A stretch of 64,000 nucleotides of DNA. Source: GWF2-38-10 sp964527595. GTDB taxonomy: Bacteria; Babelota; Babeliae; Babelales; RVW-14. The DNA is taken from contig CAZGPI010000002.1 in NCBI GenBank assembly GCA_964527595.1, positions 44,783 through 108,782 on the forward strand. The letters are read 5' to 3'. Both the position numbers and the translations under genes were made by a program. A model generated the notes under the pieces. That model did no database searches. It saw only the letters and a program-made list of their open reading frames with translations, and had not been told where the DNA came from. Within the stretch, counting starts at the first letter, position 1, and every line of letters starts with the position of its first letter. Positions 17,565 to 26,858 of the stretch are shown in pieces.

Positions 17565-18599
17565 ATGAAGAACATCTATTTTGTTGTTTTGGCTGGTGGG
17601 AGCGGGGAACGGTTGTGGCCGTTAAGTCGGCATCGTCAGCCAAAGCAGTTAATTCCTTTTCTTAACAATAAGTCATTATTGGAGCAGGCGATTGAGCGTA
17701 TTTTGCCGCTTACTCCAGATAAAGAGCGTATTGTTGTGGTGACCAATAAAGATCATTGCCAAGCGGTTGAGCAATTAGTTGGAACTCGCGTTGGGCATAT
17801 TATAGCCGAGCAGGCTGGACGTAATACGGGTCCGGCGATTTTACTTGCTTGTCACCATATTATGCAAAAAGATTCGCAGGCGATAATCGTAGTATTGCCT
17901 TCCGATGCTTATGTGCCAGACTGTGACGCTTTTTGTGCTACTATTGCACGGGGTGTGGAATATCTGAAAATTGCTGAAGATGTAGTTATGTTTGGCCTTA
18001 AGCCAACCTATCCGGCAACAGGATATGGATACCTACAGGCCGATCTTTTGCAGCCAATCTCAGATGGGAATGGTTATCGCATTGTTCAATTCCACGAAAA
18101 GCCAGATGTTGTCCATGCGCAAGAGTATGTTGAGCGTGGTGATATGTTGTGGAATATTGGTATTTTTGCCGCGTCGGTGGCAACCTTTATACAGGAATTT
18201 ACCGAGCACGCGCCAAATTTATCAGAAGATATTGCTCAGTACTTGTCTGGTGAGCGTGCATATCAAGATGTTCAAAGCATTTCTATCGATTATGCGGTTA
18301 TTGAAAAGTGCTCAAAGGTTGTTGTGTTTCCAGCATCATTCGAATGGTACGATGTGGGCAATTTGAACGTTTTTTTAACCCTCCAGGCAAAATATTCGCC
18401 CGATGCATTGCCCGTCATTAATTTTGATGGGACCGGCAATTTGGCCAGTACCAAACAGAAGCTCGTCGTCTGCGTTGGAGTAAGCGACTTGTGCATTGTT
18501 GAAACCGATGACGTTATTTTGGTTGCACAAAAACATACAGCTGAAAATGTTAAGAAAGTCTTGCCACAGGTTAGATCCGTTAACGAAGCTAGTTTATAA
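17565..18599 (+). CDS. manC: mannose-1-phosphate guanylyltransferase
   Basis: 344 residues. GGSGERLWPLSR (11-22) is the GTP-binding signature, PKQLIPF follows, and FHEKPD and LWNIGIF mark the sugar-phosphate site. The length corresponds to the monofunctional GDP-mannose pyrophosphorylase form without the C-terminal phosphomannose isomerase domain. It makes GDP-mannose from GTP and mannose-1-phosphate, for a mannose-containing surface glycan or for polyprenyl-phosphate mannose used by the GT-C enzymes upstream. It is separated by 21 bases from asnB and 11 from the next gene. Confidence 0.93.
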   Translation: MKNIYFVVLAGGSGERLWPLSRHRQPKQLIPFLNNKSLLEQAIERILPLTPDKERIVVVTNKDHCQAVEQLVGTRVGHIIAEQAGRNTGPAILLACHHIMQKDSQAIIVVLPSDAYVPDCDAFCATIARGVEYLKIAEDVVMFGLKPTYPATGYGYLQADLLQPISDGNGYRIVQFHEKPDVVHAQEYVERGDMLWNIGIFAASVATFIQEFTEHAPNLSEDIAQYLSGERAYQDVQSISIDYAVIEKCSKVVVFPASFEWYDVGNLNVFLTLQAKYSPDALPVINFDGTGNLASTKQKLVVCVGVSDLCIVETDDVILVAQKHTAENVKKVLPQVRSVNEASL

Positions 18600-18610
18600 A
18601 GGGGTTTTAA

Positions 18611-20266
18611 ATGTTGTTTAGTTTCGATAGGAAAAAGAGTTTATTTTGGGGTTCAATTTTTATTGGGGTTACTATTTTTTGTGTTTTAGGGCTTCCTTTT
18701 ACGAAATGGGGTTTTCTTCACGATGACTTTGGCGTGATTTGGCATGTTCTTAATACTAAGTTGCATGGTGTTTGGAGTTTTTTTTCAGAAAAGGGTGCTA
18801 CTTGTTTTTATCAACCATCAAATTTTACAGAATTTGAGCAATCCTTTTTATCTGTTTTGTATCGTCCTTTATATAACGTTTTCTTCTTTGTTCAAAAACT
18901 TTTTTTTGCGACAGGCACGTATGGTTATTATTTGGTGATGATTTTTTTTCATTCAATAAATGCCATGCTTTTGTTTCATGTATTTAATAAATTCTTTGAA
19001 CTAAGATACGCTTTTTTTGGAGCTTTATATTTCGGCTTCCATGTAAGTTTGTGTGATTGGATCGGGTGGATTGCCGCGCAACAGCAAGTGATAAATCTAA
19101 CATTCATATTGCTTGTTGTTTTGTTTTTAATTCAATTTTTTGCGTCTAAAAAGATTACTCCGTTGTTATTTGCTTGTTTCTTTTACATAGCTTCTCTTTT
19201 TTTACGAGAGACTATAATCGTAATGCCGGTTTGGTTGCTTTTTGTTTCTTGGTTTTATTTTAAATTAAGAGCAGTTCCTGTATTGTGGGCGCGTTTATTT
19301 GCAGCAATTTCTGTTTTTTCTGCATTAAATATTTCGTACATTGTTTTGCGTTTATGGTTGTATCCATTAAAAGTAATGGGTGATGGTATAAAAATTCCTC
19401 TTAGCCCATTCGAATTTATTAAAAATTTACAAAATAGATTTTTTGATTTAGTGACCATGGTTGTCGATGTATTTAATTTATCATGGCTTTCCGGTGGGCA
19501 TATGCTTTTAAAGGCTTTTTTGATTGTATTAATTGGAATAGTTTTGTGTTGGCTTTTTTATAAAAATTCTCAAAAAAAAATAATAATCGTTCTCTTCTTG
19601 GGTATGATTCCTTTTTTATGGCCCGCGATACTGCGTTATTATTCTTCTCGATATCTTTATAAAGGGCTTCCATTCATTGTTGCCATTGTGATACTTTTAA
19701 TAAAATTTTATAAAACGAGAAATATTCAGCTGTTTCAAAAAATTAGTCTTGGAATATTATGGGGAATTTTATGTATAAATGGTGCGCTTCTATTTAATCA
19801 CCTTAAGGCAAGAGAGGTTCGTTTAAATAGTATTAAGCAAGCGTTTATTGAGCTTGCTGCGAATCCGTTAAGCCAAAAAAGGCCACTGTGTTTTGTGGGA
19901 TTACCCTATGAATATTTTCCGTCTGGTGTTGCTCAAGCGATGTGGGTCTATGGTTTTGATTCATCAACTCCTATTTATTATGATACATCTAGCTTTTTAT
20001 GGTCAAAGAAAGAGCCGGTTAGTGATCCGCTCAAGATAATAGTTAAGGATAATATCATAACGCTTGATGTGGTTGGTGAAGAAAATAGCTGGTTTAATCC
20101 ATTTAACCAATTTTGCCGCATGGGGAAGATTATTAATCGTAATGTTGATCGAGTCTCGGGTTCGCCTAGATCGCTTACCTATATTTTGGATGAAAAATAT
20201 GCTGCGCAAAAACTTTTATTTGTTACGTGGGACTACAAAAATTGGCGATTTAAGATATTGAGTTAA
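18611..20266 (+). CDS. polytopic membrane protein, probable GT-C-fold glycosyltransferase
   Basis: 551 residues with 10-12 hydrophobic segments. HDDFGVIWH follows the first membrane segment at about residue 37, a position and motif (acidic pair in the first periplasmic loop) shared by many GT-C glycosyltransferases and their relatives. A soluble C-terminal stretch of some 130 residues includes PLCFVGLPYEYFPSGVAQAM. It does not carry the RLPGYP or RLPIEP motifs of the three tandem paralogues. It is the last gene of the glycan operon; a GGGG ribosome-binding site precedes ATG 18611. Acceptor and donor are unknown. Confidence 0.7.
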   Translation: MLFSFDRKKSLFWGSIFIGVTIFCVLGLPFTKWGFLHDDFGVIWHVLNTKLHGVWSFFSEKGATCFYQPSNFTEFEQSFLSVLYRPLYNVFFFVQKLFFATGTYGYYLVMIFFHSINAMLLFHVFNKFFELRYAFFGALYFGFHVSLCDWIGWIAAQQQVINLTFILLVVLFLIQFFASKKITPLLFACFFYIASLFLRETIIVMPVWLLFVSWFYFKLRAVPVLWARLFAAISVFSALNISYIVLRLWLYPLKVMGDGIKIPLSPFEFIKNLQNRFFDLVTMVVDVFNLSWLSGGHMLLKAFLIVLIGIVLCWLFYKNSQKKIIIVLFLGMIPFLWPAILRYYSSRYLYKGLPFIVAIVILLIKFYKTRNIQLFQKISLGILWGILCINGALLFNHLKAREVRLNSIKQAFIELAANPLSQKRPLCFVGLPYEYFPSGVAQAMWVYGFDSSTPIYYDTSSFLWSKKEPVSDPLKIIVKDNIITLDVVGEENSWFNPFNQFCRMGKIINRNVDRVSGSPRSLTYILDEKYAAQKLLFVTWDYKNWRFKILS

Positions 20267-20364
20267 AGTACAATATATTCAAAGATCTTTATTTTAGGGC
20301 CCTGTTTTTTGTATATTAACTACATAAAGGGTGGTATTTTACAGTTTTAGTGGGAGGGGTTGAT

Positions 20365-21072
20365 GTGAAAAAGGTTGATGATTTTATAAAAAATGTTGAT
20401 TACCAGGTTGAACATCATTTGCCGACATCGTTTTTTTCTTTTTTCAAAAAGTATTTTGTTTATTTTAGTTCGTTTTTGTTACTTGGAACATTAGGGTTGT
20501 TTGTGTACCAAGTTCTTAAAGAACGGCCACTATACCTAGCAACCGTTATTAAGAGTGATCTTGAGCAAATTGAGAAAAATTTGGCCGCGATTGATAAAAC
20601 ATGCAACATTTTGAGTATAACGCCTGAGCGAGCATATATTGATTTTCTGAATATAGAGAAATTTTCTGGATCAATGGTTGGCTGCCTGAACCTTGCATAC
20701 CCAGCAAAATGGGCGGGGCCTTATATGCGCCGAAATCCAACATTGCGCGGGATATTTTATGAAATAGTCAAAACACGGGATGGTGTTTATATTGTTCCTG
20801 GGCATGGGGTTAAGCTTCCAAATAATATGATTGTGGGAAAGCATTTTGAGTTAACGTATGCGACGCCAATTGCCCAGATGTTGCAACCAGGCAAACAATT
20901 AAATTACAAGGGTGAGCCATTGGCACGAAAACTTAAATTTGCCATTGGCGACTGGGACACTCCAACTATGACAAATTCAACGATTGAGAGCATTCATAAG
21001 GTACTCAAAGAATTTAGTGATGCGTTACCATTTGCCCAAAATAAGGCGCCAAAAAACACAAAAACCTGTTGA
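20365..21072 (+). CDS. membrane-anchored protein of unknown function
   Basis: 235 residues from GTG 20365; GGGAGGGG lies about six bases upstream, which argues against the in-frame GTG 15 bases earlier because that codon overlaps the site. One transmembrane helix at about residues 32-50 follows a short cytoplasmic N-terminus. The remaining 180 residues would be periplasmic, starting with a short coiled coil (SDLEQIEKNLAAIDKT). No family is recognised. A possible -10 (TATATT) lies near 20311. It converges on the helicase gene with an 11-base gap. Confidence 0.7.
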   Translation: MKKVDDFIKNVDYQVEHHLPTSFFSFFKKYFVYFSSFLLLGTLGLFVYQVLKERPLYLATVIKSDLEQIEKNLAAIDKTCNILSITPERAYIDFLNIEKFSGSMVGCLNLAYPAKWAGPYMRRNPTLRGIFYEIVKTRDGVYIVPGHGVKLPNNMIVGKHFELTYATPIAQMLQPGKQLNYKGEPLARKLKFAIGDWDTPTMTNSTIESIHKVLKEFSDALPFAQNKAPKNTKTC

Positions 21073-21083
21073 CGGTAGCTTGT

Positions 21084-23399
21084 TTACGATTGTATTTTTT
21101 GAAGGTAACTTGAAAGTAATGTTTTGTGCCCGTTTTTAAATATGGCGGTGATATAATAGTCATCGCCATCAGCTTTTTCAACTTTTGTAACAATGCCAAC
21201 ACCAAACTTTGTATGATGAACTTGTTGGTTTTTCTGCCAGCCAATTGATGGTGTTTTCACGCTTGGTTGGTGCGGTTTGGTCATTTGTGTTGAAGTTGGT
21301 ATATAGGAGTGTGATGTTTGGCGGGTTGAGCCAAAGGTGACGATGCTTGGTGCTGTTATTTTATTTCCTAACCATTGATCAAAAAATAATTTGATTTGGC
21401 TATTCTGCAGATCTTCAAAATCTTTGATATTAAGTAAATCTTTGGGTATTTCCGATACAAATCGTGATTGAATTTGATCGACGATTTGGCCAAAAGTATT
21501 GCGATAACTGGCGCTTAAAAAAAGCAGATAGTCTTTGGCGCGAGTGATACCGACATAAAAAAGGCGGCGCTCTTCTTCAAGTTCCTCGTTGCCCGCAAGG
21601 GATTTTGAACTTGGGAGTAGGTTTTCTTCAAGGCCGACAAGAATGACGGCGTCAAATTCTAGGCCCTTAGCAGCATGGAATGTCATGAGAGGGATTTGGT
21701 CTTCGCCATCATTTTTTTCAAGTTTTTCCTGCATAAGAGCGATATCAAATAAAAAGTTTTCGAGTGTTCCTGGTCGGCTGGTTGCATCTTGAGCTTGTTT
21801 GATAAATGCATCATGCTCAAAGAGTGTTGCCGATTCGCGCAGTTCACGGATATTTTCAATTTTTTCTTCGGCCTCTTTTGCTTCGTATTCGCCGCGCAAG
21901 TAGTTGAGGTACTCTGTGTTTTCAAGGACGGTGCCGATTGCTTCGAGTGGTTTGGTTGTAGCATCAATGCCATCAAAAATAGCTAAAAAATCGAGAACAG
22001 CTTTGTGTTTTGTCGCAGTTAATCCGCCATGCTGAGTATCGATCATTGTTTGAAGGATTTGCTTAAAATCGGAGAATGGTTGATATGCCCAAAGGCTCAT
22101 AAGATCGTCTTCAAATTTTTGTCCGAGTCCGCGAGTAGGACAGTTAATGACGCGCATAAGGCTTAGTTTGTCATAAGGATTAATGACTAAGCGGAGGTAG
22201 GCCAAGACGTCTTTTATTTCTTTGCGTTCATAAAAACGGATGCCGCCGACAATTTTATAGGGGATGCTATGGTAAATAAGAGCTTCTTCAATCACGCGTG
22301 ATTGATAGTGTGTTCGGTACAGGATGGCGAGCGAAGGATTTGTTTTTTCAGCGCTAAAAGCTTTGATAAAGAGAGCGGCCGTTTCTGCTTCTTGTTCTCC
22401 AGAACGGCAAAGGCCATGAACAACACGATTGGTTGCTTGGCGTTCGGACCATAAGTTTTTGGGATTACGGAGCATATTGTTGACGATAACGCTGTTGGCG
22501 ATTTCAAGAATTGGTTGCACCGAACGATAATTCTGCTCAATTTTGATGTGGGTTACTGGAGCAAAATCGCTTGAAAATTTGAGCATATTGGTGACCGTTG
22601 CGCCGCGCCATGAATAAATTGATTGGTCTTCGTCGCCAACGGCGCATAATGAATCGAGTACAAATTTTTCTTGGGTATCAAGAGCCATACATCGTAAGAG
22701 TAAGTGTTGCACATGGTTGGTGTCTTGATATTCATCGACCAAGACATGGCGGATATTTTGCTGAAAATTAGCCCTAAAAGTTTCATTGCTCTGAAATAGT
22801 TTAACCACGTTTATTATTAGATCGTCAAAATCTAGGCAGTGGGCGTTATTTTTTTCGTTTTCGTATTCAAAATAAATTTCGCGCAAATATGGATAGGTAA
22901 AAACGTCATCCTCGAGCGACAAAATCTTTTTGTTTTTGTGCTGCGAAAGCTGATAACCAACTTGCGAGGCGGAGACATGTTTATTGAGTGAATTTTTCTT
23001 AATGATCTTTTTTATGAGGTCTTGCTGATCATTCGAATCCATAATCGAAAAATTGGCGAATGGAAGGAGGTGAGGATTGGCACGAAGTTGTAATAAACAA
23101 TAGGCATGAAAGGTACCAATAAATGGTAGGCGATGACTAGCCCCAATGAAGCCAACAAGCCGCTCTTTCATTTCACCGGCCGCTTTGTTGGTGAAGGTCA
23201 TGGCAACAATGGTTGAGGGCATAACATTTTCATTGATAATCAGGTTGGCGATGCGTGCCGTGATGACCCGTGTTTTACCAGACCCGGCACCTGCCGTAAT
23301 AAGCAAAGCATCATTTTTTTGCAAAACGGCTTGGCGTTGTGGTCCATTGAGTGCGGATTGGAGAAAATGCTGAAAGATTGTTGCGTTGGTTTGGTTCAT
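21084..23399 (-). CDS. UvrD/PcrA-family superfamily 1 DNA helicase
   Basis: 771 residues from ATG 23399 (an in-frame TTG lies 15 bases earlier; neither has a strong ribosome-binding site). Walker A AGAGSGKT is at 36-43; TFTNKAAGEM (motif Ia), DEYQDTN (motif II), GDEDQSIYSWRGA (motif III), NYRS (motif IV) and TFHAAKGLEFDAV (motif V) follow in order. The C-terminus (GWQKNQQVHHTKFGVGIV) is the PcrA-type Tudor-like tail. It is a 3'-5' helicase for repair and replication-conflict resolution. PcrA and UvrD cannot be separated securely, although the tail favours PcrA. Confidence 0.93.
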   Translation of the reverse strand: MNQTNATIFQHFLQSALNGPQRQAVLQKNDALLITAGAGSGKTRVITARIANLIINENVMPSTIVAMTFTNKAAGEMKERLVGFIGASHRLPFIGTFHAYCLLQLRANPHLLPFANFSIMDSNDQQDLIKKIIKKNSLNKHVSASQVGYQLSQHKNKKILSLEDDVFTYPYLREIYFEYENEKNNAHCLDFDDLIINVVKLFQSNETFRANFQQNIRHVLVDEYQDTNHVQHLLLRCMALDTQEKFVLDSLCAVGDEDQSIYSWRGATVTNMLKFSSDFAPVTHIKIEQNYRSVQPILEIANSVIVNNMLRNPKNLWSERQATNRVVHGLCRSGEQEAETAALFIKAFSAEKTNPSLAILYRTHYQSRVIEEALIYHSIPYKIVGGIRFYERKEIKDVLAYLRLVINPYDKLSLMRVINCPTRGLGQKFEDDLMSLWAYQPFSDFKQILQTMIDTQHGGLTATKHKAVLDFLAIFDGIDATTKPLEAIGTVLENTEYLNYLRGEYEAKEAEEKIENIRELRESATLFEHDAFIKQAQDATSRPGTLENFLFDIALMQEKLEKNDGEDQIPLMTFHAAKGLEFDAVILVGLEENLLPSSKSLAGNEELEEERRLFYVGITRAKDYLLFLSASYRNTFGQIVDQIQSRFVSEIPKDLLNIKDFEDLQNSQIKLFFDQWLGNKITAPSIVTFGSTRQTSHSYIPTSTQMTKPHQPSVKTPSIGWQKNQQVHHTKFGVGIVTKVEKADGDDYYITAIFKNGHKTLLSSYLQKIQS

Positions 23400-23537
23400 G
23401 TTTGATGCCCACAAATGATCGGAGACGGTTTAGATGCCTAACTGAAACCATAATAGCAGATTTTTTCGGTAAAAATAAGCGAAACCCAATAAAGGCAATT
23501 CCTGAGTAATTAAATTTAACTAATATGAAATTTTGTT

Positions 23538-23543
23538 TATAAT
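23538..23543 (+). promoter_or_regulatory. possible -10 box upstream of the exported protein at 23637
   Basis: A consensus TATAAT preceded by TGTT. At 17 bases upstream the hexamer is only TTTAAC. It lies about 94 bases before the start codon. Confidence 0.4.
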
Positions 23544-23636
23544 TGTCGGTGATGCTCGTTGTTTGTCGATATGATGATTATCGGAGCAATGGAAAATGTT
23601 GGTTGTGCGGATTCGTAATTTTCAGGAATAAATTAT

Positions 23637-24464
23637 ATGAATAAATTTTTCAAAAAGGTGCTTTTTTTGTATTTTCCGTTCTCAATGGCTTTGGGTGTTG
23701 GGGCGATGGCGATTAATCCAGCTTGGTATGAGGAGAGTTTATGTTCGGCTTTTTCTCAAATATCCTTGCAAAATGAAGGAGCTTCAGATCAAGGTGAAGG
23801 ACCTTCTGACGGGCCAGATTTAAGGACAAAAAAACTTGATCAAATAATGCATATGTGTTCGGCAGTTGATGGAGCCTTGGTTTCGGTGACCGATGGTGAG
23901 TTTTCAGCTAAAGTGGTTAATTTTTTGGCCGGCCTTATGGTTGAACCTCTTCAACATCAAGCGGTTGCGTTAGCAGACGATGAGTACGCTGATTTTTGCT
24001 GTGATGAGCGGAAAATTTCGCTGTCCGAACTTATCTGGCGCATTGAAAAAATGACAGTATCAGGGGGGCGTAATGTTGTATTGGTTACACTTATGAATTT
24101 GGAAAAAATTTCAAAACAACATTTGAAAAAACATCAGGATGTACGATTAACGACATGCAATATTAGAATGTTTTTTCTGATTTCTTACTGGCTTGCACAT
24201 GGTACAATGGATGACGTTGGCTTTACACATAAAAATTGGATAAAGATTTTTAGTCGTAGTATTTTACCGAGAGAATTACATGGACGCGACTTTTTTGAAT
24301 CAGAAAAAATACTTCGCATGCAAAGAAAGGTGCTTGAGCTTCATGATTATCAACCACTTCCATTGCATTCCCACGAAGCGTTTGTTTCATTTATTATGAA
24401 TTTTATGGAAACCATTCCTTCCAAGATAGACGAGCAGGCCCTTAAAGGTGTGGGTGAGCAATAA
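23637..24464 (+). CDS. exported protein of unknown function
   Basis: 275 residues. MNKFFKKVLFLYFPFSMALG is a typical Sec signal peptide (two lysines, then a hydrophobic core), with probable cleavage after GAMA near residue 25. A Gly/Ser/Asp-rich linker (about 48-62) leads to a mainly helical domain. No family is recognised. AGGA precedes the ATG. The gene is closed by a strong bidirectional terminator and stands alone. Exported, helix-rich singletons like this recur in the window and may be host-interaction factors, but nothing in the sequence shows this directly. Confidence 0.72.
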   Translation: MNKFFKKVLFLYFPFSMALGVGAMAINPAWYEESLCSAFSQISLQNEGASDQGEGPSDGPDLRTKKLDQIMHMCSAVDGALVSVTDGEFSAKVVNFLAGLMVEPLQHQAVALADDEYADFCCDERKISLSELIWRIEKMTVSGGRNVVLVTLMNLEKISKQHLKKHQDVRLTTCNIRMFFLISYWLAHGTMDDVGFTHKNWIKIFSRSILPRELHGRDFFESEKILRMQRKVLELHDYQPLPLHSHEAFVSFIMNFMETIPSKIDEQALKGVGEQ

Positions 24465-24485
24465 TAGCGAATAATTAGTAAAAAC

Positions 24486-24519
24486 AAAAAGCCCCTGCAT
24501 TTAAATGCAGGGGCTTTTT
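24486..24519. terminator. bidirectional intrinsic terminator
   Basis: A perfect 34-base palindrome: AAAAAGCCCCTGCATTT and its reverse complement. It has T-runs in both directions and lies between two convergent genes. Confidence 0.92.
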
Positions 24520-24528
24520 GTTTTTTGT

Positions 24529-25287
24529 TTACGATTTTTTGTTTTCAGGATTGGTCGTAAATATTATTTCTTTGACCATTTCTTTTTCTTCATCCGTCAC
24601 AGGTTCTACTTGAGGTGCTTTAAGGGCTTGCGTTATAAGGCTATTGACAAGCACTTTACGCGTCCAATGCCCGATGATATATTCTATGACCTGCGCCTTT
24701 TCTTCATTCAAAAATTGGCTTGCAATCCATTCAAGTTGGATGCGTGAGGTAAACTTTGATTTGTCAGGATTCATGAGAAGATAGGTTGCGGTAAAGAAAA
24801 GATCTTGTGCAAATTTATCTTGCGTGCTTTGCAGCAATTTTTTTAACTGTTCATTGTTTGATTCAAGCTCGAGTGTGTGCTCTAAGTAAAAAAGGACCTT
24901 CTTAAAGTTAAGGAGGCTGTCTTTTTCGATGTTAAATTCAAATGATTGGAGCGATTCAAGGTGTTGAATGATTAAGTGCTCGAATGCTTCACGAAGTATT
25001 TTGTGATGTGTTGTGATGACCGATGGGATACCTGGGGAAAGATCAAGTGCTTGGAGTGATGCCATATCGGTGTTTTTTGGCTTGAGTTCTTTTTCAACAA
25101 AGATCTTGAATAGCTCAACCAATTCAGGGTTGTGTGGTAGGTTTTTGACAACCCATTGACGATCGGTAGAGGCCTTCTTGAGAAGACTGAAAAGATTTAC
25201 CGATACATTAAAGCGTTCGGTATCTGAAAGGTTATTGTTGTTGATCTCGTCGATTACTAAACGAAAAAAATTCGGCGTTGTTGTCAT
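24529..25287 (-). CDS. hypothetical cytoplasmic protein
   Basis: 252 residues from ATG 25287 with AGGA upstream; an open extension to 25389 lacks a ribosome-binding site and runs into the upstream terminator region. The protein begins MTTTPNFFRLVIDEIN and appears all-helical and soluble, with no signal peptide. Charged segments and regularly spaced Leu/Phe suggest helical bundles. No family is recognised. It is flanked by bidirectional terminators on both sides, so it is transcribed as a single gene. Confidence 0.68.
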   Translation of the reverse strand: MTTTPNFFRLVIDEINNNNLSDTERFNVSVNLFSLLKKASTDRQWVVKNLPHNPELVELFKIFVEKELKPKNTDMASLQALDLSPGIPSVITTHHKILREAFEHLIIQHLESLQSFEFNIEKDSLLNFKKVLFYLEHTLELESNNEQLKKLLQSTQDKFAQDLFFTATYLLMNPDKSKFTSRIQLEWIASQFLNEEKAQVIEYIIGHWTRKVLVNSLITQALKAPQVEPVTDEEKEMVKEIIFTTNPENKKS

Positions 25288-25387
25288 AAGACATCCTCTT
25301 CTTAAATAATAATATGCAGCATGGGGAAATTTTACATGAATTATGCGCGTTCGGCTAGTTTTTGCTTTTGGTAAAAGGAAAAAACAC

Positions 25388-25421
25388 AAAAAAGCCTACG
25401 CTATTAAACGTAGGCTTTTTT
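25388..25421. terminator. bidirectional intrinsic terminator
   Basis: AAAAAAGCCTACG, an 8-base loop, then CGTAGGCTTTTTT. It lies after the nucleotide transporter and before the hypothetical gene at 24529-25287. Confidence 0.9.
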
Positions 25422-25449
25422 GTAAATCGAATGTAAATTTTCTAATTTT

Positions 25450-26751
25450 TTATTCGACTATTTGGCCAGTTTCAACCAATTGGCTGTTTTTAGTGGATAC
25501 ATACATAGCTACAAGTATCCAGACGCCGACAATACCAAGAGAGATTAATGATCCGTAGAACATTAGGCTCGCCATGTTGGTAAAGACTGCGTTTATACTA
25601 GAACCGGCAGCTTTTGAGGTGCGGCCACCAAATCCGTCAATCCAGCTTTTGGCTTTAAATTTAACGTCTTTGCTGGTTGGGATGTACATGATTTCTTTGC
25701 AAGGGTTATTTAATGCATAGCTTAAACCCTTAATGGCAACCATTGCGCCAAAAAGAACCCAGAGGGTAGGATTAAACCATACATAACAAATAACGGCACC
25801 AACGGCTATTGGGAATGCAATTAAAGAAAAACGTAGGCCGAAGTTACGGATGATATAACTGGTTCCAACCAACGCGAAAACAAACGCAAGTAAGTTAGCG
25901 CACTGACCATACAAACCAAGAAATTCGGTAACTTTTTCGGTTGAATGATACACTTCGTCTGCAATGAACTTCATTTGGTAATCGATAATTGTTCCGATAA
26001 CCTCGTAAAGTGTTGCGATACCAAGAATACCAAGAAGGTATGGTTGCGAAAAGAGCAAACGCAAACCTTCAGTGAAGCCGGTTGATTTCTTTTTCTCGGC
26101 GAGAGGTACGGCGGCGACTTGTGGTTGTGAGCGGATAAACCAGTACACCATCATAGGAACCATTGATACACCAATAGCAATAATAACCGAAAGCATAGGC
26201 ATACCAATTGCGGTTGCATGTTTTGCAAATTCTGGGCCGGCAATAGAACCGATTTGTGCTCCAGAAATAACCAATCCGTAACCTCTTTTTGCCGAAGCTG
26301 AATCGGTTGTGCTGTTCAAGAACGACCAGAAAAGTGCTGGTAATAGGGAACCAAAACTTTCAATGGTCAAATAAATTACCCAACCAAAAATACGGTATTT
26401 GTTTGGTGTTGTGTTAGCAACGCCAATGGTAGGATGTGCTAAGAAATATGCTGCAACGGCAAAAAACACAACATAAAAAGCTGGCAAGATGTAAAGAAGC
26501 TTATGTTTTTCAACCATGTCGACGAGTTTTGAATAAAGCAAAATGAGTGGAACTAAGAAAAGAACCGAAGCCATCTTGGCGTATGGAATATAAGTTTTGC
26601 CAACGATGTTCATAAAAAGTGCGTCTTTAAGTGGACGCATAAGCCAGTAAGTACCAATAAGAAATAAGAATGTTCCGGCTAATAGCCCAAATTTCTTATA
26701 TTCTTCTGTTGATAAATCACCCCATAACCAACGGACAACCTTGCAGGCCAT
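25450..26751 (-). CDS. ATP/ADP translocase-family nucleotide transporter, copy 1
   Basis: 433 residues with 11-12 membrane helices. The opening region, WLWGDLSTEEYKKFGLLAG followed by YWLMRPLKDALF, and GKTYIPYAKMAS are characteristic of the NTT/Tlc family, which in Rickettsia, Chlamydia and plastids exchanges ATP for ADP or imports other nucleotides. The C-terminal half retains ALNNPCKEIMYIPTSKDVKFK AKSWID, another family hallmark. A second, related copy lies just upstream. The family sits in the inner membrane and implies dependence on host nucleotides. The substrate (ATP/ADP or NTP/H+) cannot be read from sequence alone. It has its own promoter. Confidence 0.95.
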   Translation of the reverse strand: MACKVVRWLWGDLSTEEYKKFGLLAGTFLFLIGTYWLMRPLKDALFMNIVGKTYIPYAKMASVLFLVPLILLYSKLVDMVEKHKLLYILPAFYVVFFAVAAYFLAHPTIGVANTTPNKYRIFGWVIYLTIESFGSLLPALFWSFLNSTTDSASAKRGYGLVISGAQIGSIAGPEFAKHATAIGMPMLSVIIAIGVSMVPMMVYWFIRSQPQVAAVPLAEKKKSTGFTEGLRLLFSQPYLLGILGIATLYEVIGTIIDYQMKFIADEVYHSTEKVTEFLGLYGQCANLLAFVFALVGTSYIIRNFGLRFSLIAFPIAVGAVICYVWFNPTLWVLFGAMVAIKGLSYALNNPCKEIMYIPTSKDVKFKAKSWIDGFGGRTSKAAGSSINAVFTNMASLMFYGSLISLGIVGVWILVAMYVSTKNSQLVETGQIVE

Positions 26752-26823
26752 AAAAAAACCCTTCTAAAAAAATATTAAAAAAGAAACTGTTCGCACACAA
26801 CGAAAAATCTCCACAACTCCTTC

Positions 26824-26852
26824 AGTATAGCACAATCGGCTTATACTCCCAA
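26824..26852 (-). promoter_or_regulatory. promoter for nucleotide transporter copy 1
   Basis: Minus-strand TTGGGA (26852-26847), 17 bases, then TATACT (26829-26824) preceded by TGC (extended -10). It lies in the 107-base gap between the two transporter genes. Confidence 0.6.
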
Positions 26853-26858
26853 TAAAAA